Shown: positions 25,609-34,349 of the stretch, one piece after another
Numbering within the stretch: the stretch's first letter is position 1
Layout of the letters: each line of letters starts with the position of its first letter
Assembly: GCF_001591805.1 (NCBI RefSeq)
Contig: NZ_BCVP01000007.1
Coordinates: 186,001 to 250,000, forward strand
Direction: 5' to 3'
DNA length: 64,000 nt
Origin: Neobacillus novalis NBRC 102450
GTDB lineage: Bacteria; Bacillota; Bacilli; Bacillales; Cytobacillaceae
Program-made: the position numbers and the translations under genes
The notes under the pieces: model-generated
Told to the model about the DNA's origin: nothing
Databases searched by the model: none
The model's input: the letters and a program-made list of their open reading frames with translations, nothing else

Positions 25609-25647
25609 GTCAATACTTCCTTTGTTAAGTAAAATTTGTGGATAAAA

Positions 25648-25663
25648 TGTGAACGCATTCACA
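25648..25663 (-). promoter_or_regulatory. FNR-type box 1 upstream of the nrf operon
   Basis: TGTGAACGCATTCACA is an exact TGTGA-N6-TCACA palindrome, the Bacillus FNR consensus. It lies only 40 nt before the start codon of the first gene, too close to serve as a -41.5 activator site for a transcript carrying the ribosome binding site. Confidence 0.8.
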
Positions 25664-25680
25664 TAATCTTCTATTAAAAG

Positions 25681-25702
25681 TGCTAAGTAGTTTCACTTAG
25701 CA
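25681..25702. other. inverted repeat between the two FNR-type boxes
   Basis: TGCTAAGT / ACTTAGCA stem with a 6-nt loop. On the minus strand it is followed by CTTTTAAT. It could be a weak terminator/attenuator in the leader or an operator. Confidence 0.5.
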
Positions 25703-25772
25703 AAAGGTGGTATTCGTGGAATGAGGTTTTTAAATCCATATCTCATTTAAACCATGTTAAATAATCTCCATC

Positions 25773-25788
25773 TGTGACCTCCATCACA
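25773..25788 (-). promoter_or_regulatory. FNR-type box 2 upstream of the nrf operon
   Basis: TGTGACCTCCATCACA (plus-strand reading) also matches TGTGA-N6-TCACA exactly. A site at this place would position a class II promoter with a -10 region around TTTAAA near 25747-25752 and a start near 25739, leaving a leader of about 130 nt to the first gene. The rest of the gap 25609-25948 holds the hairpin at 25681 and a terminator at 25905-25939. Confidence 0.75.
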
Positions 25789-25904
25789 CAATAAATTGTA
25801 GTTGTTGCTAAAGTGTGAACATGGTTTTTCTTCTATTTTCATGTTGTTTTTATTAAGAAATTGATGTCCCAAGTGATTTTAGAGTCATTTTTTAAAAATA
25901 CCCG

Positions 25905-25939
25905 CAAAAAAATCTCCCAACGAATTGTTGAGAGATTTT
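25905..25939 (-). terminator. terminator of the ytzC operon
   Basis: AAATCTC-CAAC / GTTG-GAGATTT stem with one mismatched pair. On the minus strand it is followed by TTTTTTGCGGG. Confidence 0.78.
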
Positions 25940-25948
25940 AAACTTTTA

Positions 25949-26125
25949 TTAGGATTGTCCATTTTCTGGGTGCATTTTAGATTTTACTGGCTGACCGCCT
26001 GATTGTTCATATTTCCTTTTTGCGTTCTTGACAAGGTCAACATCCTGGCCGAGTTCGAGATCTTGATTATTGATTCCATTTCGAGTTTTTTGTTCTGGAT
26101 TTTGTTGTTTTGATCGTTTTTTCAA
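25949..26125 (-). CDS. 58-residue basic/polar protein, unknown (possibly spore-related)
   Basis: A small gene with excellent signals: TTG start at 26125, AGGAGG 9 nt upstream, stop TAA followed by a terminator, and only 16 nt after the ytzC stop. The product starts MKKRSKQQNPEQKTRNGINN and ends KSKMHPENGQS. It is rich in Asn, Gln, Lys and Gly and has no Cys, Trp or Phe, a composition like minor small acid-soluble spore proteins. I do not recognise a named family. The TTG start and length make it easy to miss in automated annotation. Confidence 0.72.
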   Translation of the reverse strand: MKKRSKQQNPEQKTRNGINNQDLELGQDVDLVKNAKRKYEQSGGQPVKSKMHPENGQS

Positions 26126-26141
26126 GAAGTCTCTCCTCCTT

Positions 26142-26405
26142 TTAATGCCCTTTTAAAATCATCGAGTTCTGCAGCTGCTGCAGCTGCAGCCTCATCCTAT
26201 GGAGCTGTTCCCGCTGCTGCGAATTGGAAAAATGGGCCATTTTGGCGATATCACCGTAAGTGTCTTCGAGACCCTGTAGTGCCTGTGTATAATTATCATC
26301 GTTATATTGTTCTTGGAGGCTGCTTTGCTTGTATTGTTCCTCGGCAAATCGAATCGCATCCTCACACTGCTGCATCAGGTTATCCATTGAATCACGAGTA
26401 GCCAT
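26142..26405 (-). CDS. ytzC: DUF2524 protein YtzC
   Basis: An 87-residue helical protein (MATRDSMDNLMQQCEDAIRF at the start and QQREQLHRMRLQLQQLQNSMIL at the end) matching the pattern I recall for YtzC/DUF2524 of B. subtilis. Its role is unknown. The second half is predicted to be coiled coil. It is divergent from ytqA, as in B. subtilis. Followed by the 58-residue gene, probably cotranscribed. Confidence 0.85.
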   Translation of the reverse strand: MATRDSMDNLMQQCEDAIRFAEEQYKQSSLQEQYNDDNYTQALQGLEDTYGDIAKMAHFSNSQQREQLHRMRLQLQQLQNSMILKGH

Positions 26406-26595
26406 TTAAGAACCCCCTTCAATCCCTGCTATGAAGCATACGGCTTCATTTCTTATTGTGTTCTCCATTCTTTTTCCTATGACAGAAACCGCAGGATAAA
26501 TTTTTACCAGCCTTCCTTGAAACAATTACAATTGGATAAGGATTTCGCTTCATGTTAAAATTGAGCTTATGAAAATTAAAAGGAGGTTTTCTGAC

Positions 26596-27555
26596 ATGCT
26601 TCAGACAAAACCTTTTCCATATGCAGCTGATGATAAAAGGTACCATACCTGGAATTACCATCTGCGCGGGCATTTCGGTCATAAGGTGTTTAAAATAGCA
26701 CTTGATGGCGGCTTTGATTGTCCGAATCGTGACGGAACAGTCGCTCATGGGGGCTGTACCTTCTGCAGTGCAGCCGGTTCAGGAGATTTTGCCGGTAATC
26801 GTGTCGAGACACTGGAAACACAATTTAATGAGATTAAAGAAAAAATGCACACGAAATGGAAAGATGGCAAGTACATGGCCTACTTCCAGGCGTTCACGAA
26901 TACCCATGCATCCGTTGAAGTTCTTCGTGAAAAATACGAAACCGTCCTTAAGCAGGAAGGCGTTGTCGGCTTGTCGATTGCCACTCGTCCAGATTGCCTG
27001 CCCGATGATGTCGTCGAATATTTAGCAGAATTAAACGAACGAACATATTTATGGGTTGAACTCGGGCTGCAGACTGTGCACGAACGTACCGCCCTTCTTA
27101 TCAATCGTGCCCATGATTTCCAGAGTTATATTGACGGTGTTAAGAAGCTAAGAAAGCATGGGATTCGAATTTGCACGCATATTATTAATGGCCTGCCGCT
27201 TGAGACGGATGAGATGATGATGGAAACAGCCCGTGAGGTCGCTAAATTGGACGTGCAGGGAATAAAGATTCATTTGCTTCATCTTTTAAAAGGCACGCCG
27301 ATGGTCAAGCAATATGAAAAAGGCATGCTTGAATTTCTTTCGCAACAGGAGTATGTCAATTTAGTATGCGACCAATTGGAGATCTTACCACCGGAAATGA
27401 TTGTTCACCGCATTACCGGCGATGGGCCGATTGACTTGATGGTTGGCCCAATGTGGAGTGTGAATAAGTGGGAAGTATTAAATTCCATTGATGGAGAATT
27501 AAAGCGAAGGGACAGCTGGCAGGGTAAATTTTTTCAAGAGGCATTAAACCGATGA
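26596..27555 (+). CDS. ytqA: TIGR01212-family radical SAM protein (YtqA)
   Basis: A 319-residue radical SAM protein of the YhcC/YtqA type. The Fe-S cluster cysteines are in FDCPNRDGTVAHGGCTFC (CX9CX2C, characteristic of this subfamily rather than CX3CX2C). GLSIATRPDCLPDDV, ELGLQTVHERT and THIINGLPLETDEMM follow in barrel order. Function is unproven. The ATG at 26596 has AAGGAGG 8 nt upstream; the ATG at 26569 lies before that site. Its stop overlaps the ytqB start by 4 nt (ATGA). Confidence 0.93.
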   Translation: MLQTKPFPYAADDKRYHTWNYHLRGHFGHKVFKIALDGGFDCPNRDGTVAHGGCTFCSAAGSGDFAGNRVETLETQFNEIKEKMHTKWKDGKYMAYFQAFTNTHASVEVLREKYETVLKQEGVVGLSIATRPDCLPDDVVEYLAELNERTYLWVELGLQTVHERTALLINRAHDFQSYIDGVKKLRKHGIRICTHIINGLPLETDEMMMETAREVAKLDVQGIKIHLLHLLKGTPMVKQYEKGMLEFLSQQEYVNLVCDQLEILPPEMIVHRITGDGPIDLMVGPMWSVNKWEVLNSIDGELKRRDSWQGKFFQEALNR

Positions 27556-28124
27556 AATTGGAGCGTATTCTTCCGTTTGCGAAAAATTTACTAGAAAAAG
27601 CCGTTCAACCCGGTGATGTTGTCGTCGATGCGACAGTTGGCAATGGCCATGATACCGTGTTTTTGGCAGGGCTTGTTGGAGACAACGGGAAAGTTTACGG
27701 ATTTGACGTGCAAAAAGAGGCAATCGTGGCAACAAAGGAGCGCTTGGCGGCTCATGGCTTGTCAGAGCGGGTGACCATTTTTCACGAAGGACACGAACAG
27801 CTTTCCGCAAAAATTCCAACTTCTGATCAGCGAAAAATTACTGGAGCGATTTTTAACCTTGGCTACTTGCCTGGCAGCGATAAATCAATTGTTACTCAAC
27901 CAGATACAACAATTGCCGCAATCGAGCAGTTATTGGAACTGATGGCACCAGAGGGAATCATCGTCCTTGTTATTTACCACGGGCACGAACAAGGTACGGT
28001 GGAACGGGACATCCTACTTCAATTCTGTCAACAATTAGACCAAAAGAAAGCCCATGTACTGCAATACCAATTTATCAATCAGCAAAATAATCCGCCGTTT
28101 ATTGTGGCGCTTGAAAAACGTTAA
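27552..28124 (+). CDS. ytqB: class I SAM-dependent methyltransferase (YtqB)
   Basis: A 190-residue Rossmann-fold methyltransferase: VVDATVGNGHDTVFLAGLVGDNGKVYGFDVQ holds the SAM-binding GxGxD-type loop and acidic end of strand 2. The later IFNLGYLPGSDKSIVTQPDTT is the YtqB family signature. The B. subtilis protein has been described as an rRNA-type or small-molecule methyltransferase candidate; I regard the substrate as open. It is translationally coupled to ytqA by a 4-nt overlap. Confidence 0.92.
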   Translation: MKLERILPFAKNLLEKAVQPGDVVVDATVGNGHDTVFLAGLVGDNGKVYGFDVQKEAIVATKERLAAHGLSERVTIFHEGHEQLSAKIPTSDQRKITGAIFNLGYLPGSDKSIVTQPDTTIAAIEQLLELMAPEGIIVLVIYHGHEQGTVERDILLQFCQQLDQKKAHVLQYQFINQQNNPPFIVALEKR

Positions 28125-28155
28125 AAACCAGGCTTCATTCGCCTGGTTATTTTAT
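28124..28155. terminator. bidirectional terminator between ytqB and ytpB
   Basis: AACCAGGC / GCCTGGTT stem with a 7-nt loop between converging genes. Confidence 0.85.
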
Positions 28156-29234
28156 TTAATCATAAGTCTTGTCACAAACGCGGGGACTAATTTTTGCACC
28201 GAGCGGTAGGCGCGTCCGTTGAAATAAAAGAAATAACTGACCCATCCACCTGATTTAATGATTCCCTTTGCCAGCTTGCGGACATTTTTCTGTTTTCGAA
28301 CCTTGGCATCCGATAAGTAAATTCCTAACAACCCCCGATTGATAAGCTGATGGAATTTCTTATGCGGAAGGTACTCCGTATGCCTGTCCGCTTCGACAAC
28401 AAAATGCTTTAACCGCTGAAAAAGGGTTTCCTGATTGTCATAGTAAGAACAAAAGTTTAAATCCCCTCCGGCAATATCCTCCTCTTGGTCAATGAAATAA
28501 TCCAAGAGAATATGGAGTCCTTGAATATAAGGGAAATAGCCCTTACGAATATTTTCGGCATCACTCGCCTGAAAATCCTCACGCATTGCATATGATATTA
28601 AGCAAAAAATCCCCAATGTCGAACCGGAGCAGGCCGAAAATTCATACCATTTCATCTCAGGGAGTCGGTTTTGGTAACGATGGAACCATTTTTCAAGCCG
28701 CGGTACCCGCTCCTCGTGAACTACATGTTTGTGAATTTGCAAATCACAATAATACTGGCACAACTCCTGAAGATAATCTTTGATTACATCGTAATGCTCG
28801 GTCTCATTAAGGACAGAACGACAAGTCGCCGATAAATCATGCAAATAATTCCCATCATCTTGATCCTCGCGAAGCCGGTAATAGTTTTTCCTATCAGCCC
28901 TAAGTAAAAGGGCGTCAGCCATCGACTCATGAAGTGCAGCAAAGTCCTCAGGATCAAGCGATGTGCTTCGGTCACAAAGATTATCTAAATAATCACTAAT
29001 CGTTTGATAAGCGACGATAAACTTGACTGCTTTCTTATAATCCGCGCCGGCCGTAAGCGCTAAGATTGCTCCACCTTCACAGTGAAACGTTTTTTGCTCA
29101 ATACTGGCAAGCGCCTGAGTTCGTAACTCGGAATTCGGAATTTTTTCAGCCCGGCTTTTCCAATAAGCCAATTCTTGATGGACTGCTGGAAGAATTTTGC
29201 GGTATACCCTGGACATAAGGGTGATTGGCATCAT
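28152..29234 (-). CDS. ytpB: tetraprenyl-beta-curcumene synthase (YtpB, DUF2600)
   Basis: Large-substrate terpene synthase that cyclises tetraprenyl diphosphate to a sesquarterpene precursor in Bacillus spores and cells. It has 360 residues. The acidic metal-binding motif is DYLDNLCDRS (about 101-110), and a second acidic region is YFIDQEEDIAGGDLNFCSYYDNQE. The helical pattern fits DUF2600. It starts at a tandem ATGATG, downstream of ytpA on the same strand with 16 nt between. The partner that would finish the sesquarterpene is not in the window. Confidence 0.9.
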   Translation of the reverse strand: MMPITLMSRVYRKILPAVHQELAYWKSRAEKIPNSELRTQALASIEQKTFHCEGGAILALTAGADYKKAVKFIVAYQTISDYLDNLCDRSTSLDPEDFAALHESMADALLLRADRKNYYRLREDQDDGNYLHDLSATCRSVLNETEHYDVIKDYLQELCQYYCDLQIHKHVVHEERVPRLEKWFHRYQNRLPEMKWYEFSACSGSTLGIFCLISYAMREDFQASDAENIRKGYFPYIQGLHILLDYFIDQEEDIAGGDLNFCSYYDNQETLFQRLKHFVVEADRHTEYLPHKKFHQLINRGLLGIYLSDAKVRKQKNVRKLAKGIIKSGGWVSYFFYFNGRAYRSVQKLVPAFVTRLMIK

Positions 29235-29250
29235 GGAAACAACAACCTTT

Positions 29251-30054
29251 CTAAACGATATATCCGATAGCTTTTAATTGACTAAATACAAAATCTTTTG
29301 CGTATTCAAAGACCTCTTCGCGCTCCGGTTCATTAAAAATTTCATGGTAGCATTTCGGCCATTCCTTAAATCTCTTTTCGGATAATGGGACATGATTGAA
29401 CCATTCCTTAACGGTCGTTTTATTGACGATTTTGTCATCCCCGCCCTGCATAACCAGCATGGGGATATCCTGTGTTTTTCCGAGATCAAGGAATGCTTGC
29501 TTTATCGCCGCTGCAAGTTCACGATACCATCTCACCGATATCTTTGTCACGTAAAGGGTATCATTCGAGTCCGCTTCTCTTACGTCTTCATTTCTCGTCG
29601 CCATTTGGACAGTCAAACCTGAATTCATTCGTAACGAAGGAAAGACCGCATTCAACACATGGGATAGTGCGTCTAAGAATTTGGAAGGGGAATGGACCAG
29701 TCCTAAGCATGGGGAAGAAAGAATCACTCCTGCGACATTTAACCTCTCTTCTTGGAGTAAGCGAATCGAGATTAATCCGCCCATACTATGTCCAAGTAAA
29801 AAGACAGGCAGATCATATCGGTAGGCAGCTTGGACCCAATCTTTTACCTCAAAAATATATTCATCGAAGGAGTCAATATGGCCCCGGTTGGCTCTAGTTG
29901 TCATCCCTTGCCCTGGAAGGTCAGCCATAATGACATGAAAGCCAGATAAACGCCACATTTCAATTAGCCAGCCATATCTGCCATGGTGTTCCATTGCCCC
30001 ATGAACAATGACGATTACCGCCTTCGCTTCCCCTTCAGCTTCCCACTTCCACAT
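29251..30054 (-). CDS. ytpA: alpha/beta hydrolase, lysophospholipase-like (YtpA)
   Basis: A 267-residue serine hydrolase. VIVHGAMEHHGRYGWL is the oxyanion region, and GHSMGGLIS carries the nucleophile serine (about residue 94). The late MQGGDDKIVN and CYHEIFNEPE give the Asp and His of the triad. In B. subtilis YtpA is a phospholipase needed for the lysophospholipid antibiotic bacilysocin, and the neighbouring ytpB agrees with orthology. Cytoplasmic, with no signal peptide. Confidence 0.9.
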   Translation of the reverse strand: MWKWEAEGEAKAVIVIVHGAMEHHGRYGWLIEMWRLSGFHVIMADLPGQGMTTRANRGHIDSFDEYIFEVKDWVQAAYRYDLPVFLLGHSMGGLISIRLLQEERLNVAGVILSSPCLGLVHSPSKFLDALSHVLNAVFPSLRMNSGLTVQMATRNEDVREADSNDTLYVTKISVRWYRELAAAIKQAFLDLGKTQDIPMLVMQGGDDKIVNKTTVKEWFNHVPLSEKRFKEWPKCYHEIFNEPEREEVFEYAKDFVFSQLKAIGYIV

Positions 30055-30145
30055 ATATTTTTTCCCCCTTGAAAAAGTAATTAGCGATTATTTTAAAAAT
30101 TAATCTTCCACCTGATGTTTATAAAAAATAAAAAAGATAAATGTT

Positions 30146-30175
30146 TTGAAATTTACTTAAAGCTTTCGATACAAT
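30146..30175 (+). promoter_or_regulatory. sigma-A promoter of ytoA
   Basis: TTGAAA (30146-30151), 18-nt spacer, TACAAT (30170-30175), 30 nt before the ATG. Confidence 0.65.
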
Positions 30176-30204
30176 AGAATTATTACTCAAAAAGGAGCGA
30201 ACCT

Positions 30205-30717
30205 ATGATTTACCCCTTTAAAGATAAATATCCGTTAATTGCGGAAACTGCATTTATTGCCGATTATGTAACGATTACTGGTGATGTTGAAATTGGCGAA
30301 CAATCCAGCGTCTGGTTTAACTCGAGTATTAGAGGTGATGTTGCCCCAACGAGGATAGGCAATAAAGTAAATATCCAAGATAATTCTATCTTACACCAAA
30401 GTCCTAATAACCCGCTAATTTTAGAGGATGAAGTAACGATTGGGCATCAAGTAATCCTGCACAGCTGCATCATTAGGAAAAGGGCGTTAATCGGGATGGG
30501 GTCGATTATCCTTGACCAAGCTGAAATCGGCGAAGGTGCGTTTATTGGTGCCGGCAGTCTCGTTCCCCAAGGGAAAAAAATCCCCCCTAATAGCTTAGCA
30601 TTCGGCAGGCCGGCAAAAGTTATTAGAGAATTAACAGCAGAAGACAAAAATGACATGGAACGCATTTATACAGAATATGCGGTGAAGGCACAATATTATA
30701 AGTCCTTACAGTCATAA
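30205..30717 (+). CDS. ytoA: gamma-carbonic anhydrase-like hexapeptide protein (YtoA)
   Basis: A 170-residue left-handed beta-helix protein: repeated V/I-x-I-G hexapeptides (VTITGDVEIGEQSSVWFNSSIRGDV and so on) and the metal-site pattern with His in ILHQS, TIGHQVILHSC. It belongs to the gamma-class carbonic anhydrase/YrdA group, where activity is often undetectable. It has its own promoter and terminator and sits divergent from ytpA. Confidence 0.92.
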   Translation: MIYPFKDKYPLIAETAFIADYVTITGDVEIGEQSSVWFNSSIRGDVAPTRIGNKVNIQDNSILHQSPNNPLILEDEVTIGHQVILHSCIIRKRALIGMGSIILDQAEIGEGAFIGAGSLVPQGKKIPPNSLAFGRPAKVIRELTAEDKNDMERIYTEYAVKAQYYKSLQS

Positions 30718-30720
30718 TTA

Positions 30721-30758
30721 AAAAAATAGCACCCAAAAATTAATTATGGGTGCTATTT
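30721..30758. terminator. bidirectional terminator between ytoA and asnB
   Basis: AAATAGCACCCA / TGGGTGCTATTT perfect stem, A/T-rich on both sides. Confidence 0.9.
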
Positions 30759-30765
30759 CGTCGTA

Positions 30766-32658
30766 TTAGATGGTTTCCAGTACTTTTTCACCAGCAGTTT
30801 GGAAATTATATATTTTTTCAACATACACTTGATGCCAGACCATAAACATCAACACCGTCCAGATTTTCCGGCTGTTGTCGGCTTTGCCTTGGCAATGGTC
30901 TTCAAGTAATCTTAAAACGTATGTTTTATTGATTAAATGATCCGTGTTACTTTCACGGATTATTTTTTTCGCCCATTCGTTCATTTCTGCCTTTAACCAG
31001 TGGCGAATCGGCACGGGGAAGCCAAGCTTTTTGCGGTCAAGCACATGCGCCGGAACAATGCCTTCAGCTGCTTTTCGCAAAATATACTTCGTTGTCCCGT
31101 TTGCCGTTTTTAAGCTTGTCGGGATTTTCGATGCCACCTCAAACATGGCTTTATCAAGGAATGGAACCCGCAGTTCCAACGAATGTGCCATTGTGACTCT
31201 ATCTGCCTTAAGTAAAATGTCGCCGCGCATCCACGTATGAATATCAATATATTGCATCCGGTCTACTGGATCATACCCTTTTGATTCCTGATAAAGCGGC
31301 TTCGTTATGTCTAAATAGTTCAGTCCTTCACGATAGACGCTCAAAAGGTCACGTTTTTCTTCTTCCGTAAACATCTTGGCATTCCCGATATAACGCTCTT
31401 CCATCGGTGTTATACCGCGTTCGATAAAGCTTTTGCCCTTTGTTCCTTCAGGCATCATGTTCGCAATTCCTTTTAACAGGACTTTTCCTACCCGCGGAAT
31501 TTTATTGAACACTTCTAAATCTTGCGGCTCACGGTAAATATTGTAGCCGCCAAATAATTCATCGGCCCCTTCACCAGATAACACCACGGTTACATGTTTA
31601 CGGGCTTCACGTGCGACAAAGTAAAGCGGCACACACGCCGGGTCTGCCAGCGGATCATCCATATGCCACATGATTTTTGGAATTTCATTCATATATTCCT
31701 GGGGTGTAATCACATAACTAATGTTTTCGACACCAAGCTTTTCAGCGGTCTCCTTGGCCACATCAATTTCACTGAAGCCGTTATGCTCAAAGCCGACTGA
31801 GAACGTTTTAATCGACGGATGGAACTCTTTCGCAATCGAAGCAATGATCGAGGAGTCAATCCCGCCAGAAAGGAACGAGCCAACTGGAACATCACTGCGC
31901 ATATGCATTTTGACCGAGTCGAACAAAACATCTTTAATTTCTTTGATGAAATCAGATTCTGATTTGTTGACTGGCTTAAATTGCGCCTTCCAATATCGTT
32001 TAATCTCCATGGGAGCGCCAATTTTTTTCGTAAAATAATGACCAGGCTCTAATTTTTTTATTCCTTCAGACAAAGTGTTTGGTTCAGGAACAAATTGATA
32101 AGTTAAATAGTGCTGCAGCGAATCATAGTCCAAAACATCATTTTCAAGGGCGAGTAAGATACTTTTCTTCTCTGAGGCAAACAACGTTCTTTCCCCGTCC
32201 TGCATATAGAAAAATGGTTTAATCCCAAAAGGATCGCGCGCACCGTAAAGGGTTTGCTCCTGCTTATCCCAAATAACAAAGGCAAACATTCCGCGCAGCT
32301 TTTCGACTGCTTTTTCCTTCAAATGGCTGTATAGGGCGATGATAACCTCCGTATCAGAGCTCGTCGCAAACGATAACCCTTCCTTGAGTAATTCCTCACG
32401 AAGCTCCACATAGTTATACACTTCACCATTAAAGATAATCCAGTAGCGCTCATTTTCGTAAGTTAGCGGCTGATGACCGCTCTCAATGTCGATAATACTT
32501 AAACGACGGAAGCCAAATTGAATATGATCATCATAAAAGAAACCATCATCATCAGGCCCTCTATGAGTAATGATATCGTTCATATGTTTAAATTGTTGTC
32601 TTTGTTCATCACTATAATTTTGTGCTTTGTCGTGTACACAACCAATAAAACCACACAT
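30766..32658 (-). CDS. asnB: glutamine-hydrolysing asparagine synthetase
   Basis: Makes asparagine from aspartate, glutamine and ATP. It has 630 residues. The start at 32658 gives MCGFIGCVHD, with the N-terminal nucleophile Cys2 of the class II glutaminase; the ATG 12 nt upstream would bury it, and GAGGT lies 6 nt before 32658. The glutaminase domain continues with RGPDDDGFF, SIIDIESGHQPL and NGEVYNY. The synthetase domain shows the pyrophosphate loop VGSFLSGGIDSSIIAS and GEGADELFGGYNIY. At this length it matches the larger AsnB/AsnO type of Bacillus. Upstream of metK on the same strand, as in B. subtilis. Confidence 0.96.
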   Translation of the reverse strand: MCGFIGCVHDKAQNYSDEQRQQFKHMNDIITHRGPDDDGFFYDDHIQFGFRRLSIIDIESGHQPLTYENERYWIIFNGEVYNYVELREELLKEGLSFATSSDTEVIIALYSHLKEKAVEKLRGMFAFVIWDKQEQTLYGARDPFGIKPFFYMQDGERTLFASEKKSILLALENDVLDYDSLQHYLTYQFVPEPNTLSEGIKKLEPGHYFTKKIGAPMEIKRYWKAQFKPVNKSESDFIKEIKDVLFDSVKMHMRSDVPVGSFLSGGIDSSIIASIAKEFHPSIKTFSVGFEHNGFSEIDVAKETAEKLGVENISYVITPQEYMNEIPKIMWHMDDPLADPACVPLYFVAREARKHVTVVLSGEGADELFGGYNIYREPQDLEVFNKIPRVGKVLLKGIANMMPEGTKGKSFIERGITPMEERYIGNAKMFTEEEKRDLLSVYREGLNYLDITKPLYQESKGYDPVDRMQYIDIHTWMRGDILLKADRVTMAHSLELRVPFLDKAMFEVASKIPTSLKTANGTTKYILRKAAEGIVPAHVLDRKKLGFPVPIRHWLKAEMNEWAKKIIRESNTDHLINKTYVLRLLEDHCQGKADNSRKIWTVLMFMVWHQVYVEKIYNFQTAGEKVLETI

Positions 32659-32867
32659 TATGTACCTCACCTACTCCATTTCTAACTATCCTTTAAAAGG
32701 ATGTTTCTTGAAAAACATACTATATAATACTACCACTATTTTTTTAAAAAATGCACTGAAAACATTAGGAAATTTACTGTACCTTCATTTTTTACTTCTA
32801 TAGTCCTACTTAAACATTCTATTCAATTTTAAAGACAACTGCACAAAATGTTAGATAAAGAAAACTC

Positions 32868-32947
32868 GCCGATTGGCAAGCCGGTAGGCGAAGACAGAGG
32901 CGTAGTTGCACTTATGCCTGAAAGGAAAGTTATACTTTCCTTTCGGC
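32868..32947. repeat. intergenic repeat-like block with hairpin (CGCCGATTGGCAAGCC / GAAAGGAAAGT)
   Basis: In the 336-base gap between asnB and metK there is ACTCGCCGATTGGCAAGCCG followed by TAGGCGAAGACAGAGGCGTA, a block whose type I recall from many Bacillus intergenic regions, and then a perfect hairpin GAAAGGAAAGT / ACTTTCCTTTC (3-nt loop). No coding frame. The remaining part, 32660-32865, is AT-rich asnB upstream DNA. Confidence 0.4.
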
Positions 32948-32949
32948 CG

Positions 32950-32988
32950 CAAAAAAAGAAAGGGAGTTACATCTGAAATGTAACTCCC
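32950..32988 (-). terminator. terminator of metK
   Basis: GGGAGTTACAT / ATGTAACTCCC stem. On the minus strand it is followed by TTTCTTTTTTT. Confidence 0.92.
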
Positions 32989-32994
32989 CTTTTA

Positions 32995-34194
32995 TTATAG
33001 GTTCGCTTCTTGACGTAAAGTATCCGCTTTATCGGTTAGCTCCCATGGAAGCTCAACATCGGTACGGCCAAAATGACCGTATGCTGCTGTTTGTTGGTAA
33101 ATTGGACGGCGAAGGTCGAGCATTTTAATGATTCCCGCTGGGCGGAGGTCGAAGTTTTTGCTTACTACATCAACTAAAACCTCTTCACTTACTTTACCTG
33201 TACCAAATGTATCAATCGAAATGGAAACAGGTCGTGCGACACCAATTGCATATGCAAGCTGAACTTCTACTTTGTCAGCAAGTCCAGCAGCAACGATGTT
33301 TTTCGCAACGTAACGAGCCGCATAGGCTGCAGAACGGTCAACCTTTGTTGGGTCCTTACCAGAGAAGGCACCGCCGCCATGGCGAGCATAACCGCCGTAC
33401 GTATCAACAATAATTTTACGGCCAGTTAAGCCGGCATCCCCTTGTGGTCCGCCGATAACGAAACGGCCTGTCGGGTTAATGAAATATTTTGTGTTATCAT
33501 CGATTAGTTCTTGTGGAACAACCGGGTTGATAACGTATTCTTTCAGGTTGCGCTGAATTTGCTCTAATGTTACTTCCGGATTATGTTGAGTTGAGATAAC
33601 AATGGTATCAATGCGAACCGGATTGTCATTTTCATCATATTCAACGGTTACTTGCGTTTTTCCATCTGGGCGAAGGTACTCAAGAACCTTATCTTTACGC
33701 ACTTCTGTTAATTTGCGGGCAAGCTTGTGTGCAAGTGAAATCGGAAGCGGCATAAGCTCTTTCGTTTCATTGCAGGCATAACCAAACATTAAACCTTGGT
33801 CTCCTGCCCCAATTGCTTCGATCTCCTCATCAGACATTAAGCCTTCACGTGCTTCAAGGGCCTGGTCGACACCCATGGCAATATCAGGGCTCTGTTCGCC
33901 AATCGAGGTTAACACGGCACATGTCTCCGAGTCAAAGCCGTATTTAGCACGATCGTAACCAATGCCTTTAATCGTTTCACGAACAATCTTTGGAATATCC
34001 ACGTAAGTAGATGTAGTGATTTCGCCAGCAACAAGAACCAATCCAGTTGTTACTGAAGTTTCAGCCGCAACACGAGCATTAGCATCCTTTGCTAAAATAG
34101 CATCTAAAATGGAATCAGAAATTTGGTCACAGATCTTGTCCGGATGACCTTCAGTTACTGATTCAGAAGTAAACAAACGACGTTTTGTTGACAT
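32995..34194 (-). CDS. metK: S-adenosylmethionine synthetase
   Basis: Makes SAM from methionine and ATP. It has 399 residues. It begins [21 protein letters not shown], with the catalytic histidine, then [32 protein letters not shown] and [19 protein letters not shown]. The start at 34194 follows AGGAGG with 7-nt spacing; the 30 extra residues upstream in frame have no family similarity. Controlled by a SAM-I riboswitch with its own promoter. Confidence 0.98.
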   Translation of the reverse strand: MSTKRRLFTSESVTEGHPDKICDQISDSILDAILAKDANARVAAETSVTTGLVLVAGEITTSTYVDIPKIVRETIKGIGYDRAKYGFDSETCAVLTSIGEQSPDIAMGVDQALEAREGLMSDEEIEAIGAGDQGLMFGYACNETKELMPLPISLAHKLARKLTEVRKDKVLEYLRPDGKTQVTVEYDENDNPVRIDTIVISTQHNPEVTLEQIQRNLKEYVINPVVPQELIDDNTKYFINPTGRFVIGGPQGDAGLTGRKIIVDTYGGYARHGGGAFSGKDPTKVDRSAAYAARYVAKNIVAAGLADKVEVQLAYAIGVARPVSISIDTFGTGKVSEEVLVDVVSKNFDLRPAGIIKMLDLRRPIYQQTAAYGHFGRTDVELPWELTDKADTLRQEANL

Positions 34195-34349
34195 CTGAAT
34201 TCCTCCTATATAATGAGATAATCGAGGTTTTTGAAGGTTACAGGAATCCTTCTTGAACCTCGTGAATTGACACGGTACTCCCAAGCCTTAGTATGAAATA
34301 AACAAAGGATTTTTATTAGAGACTCTTTTCTTAAAAGGACTTATACAAA

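Noticed and set aside
29472..29897. 141-codon plus-strand open frame antisense to ytpA
   Set aside because: Shadow of the hydrolase gene, which has all triad motifs.
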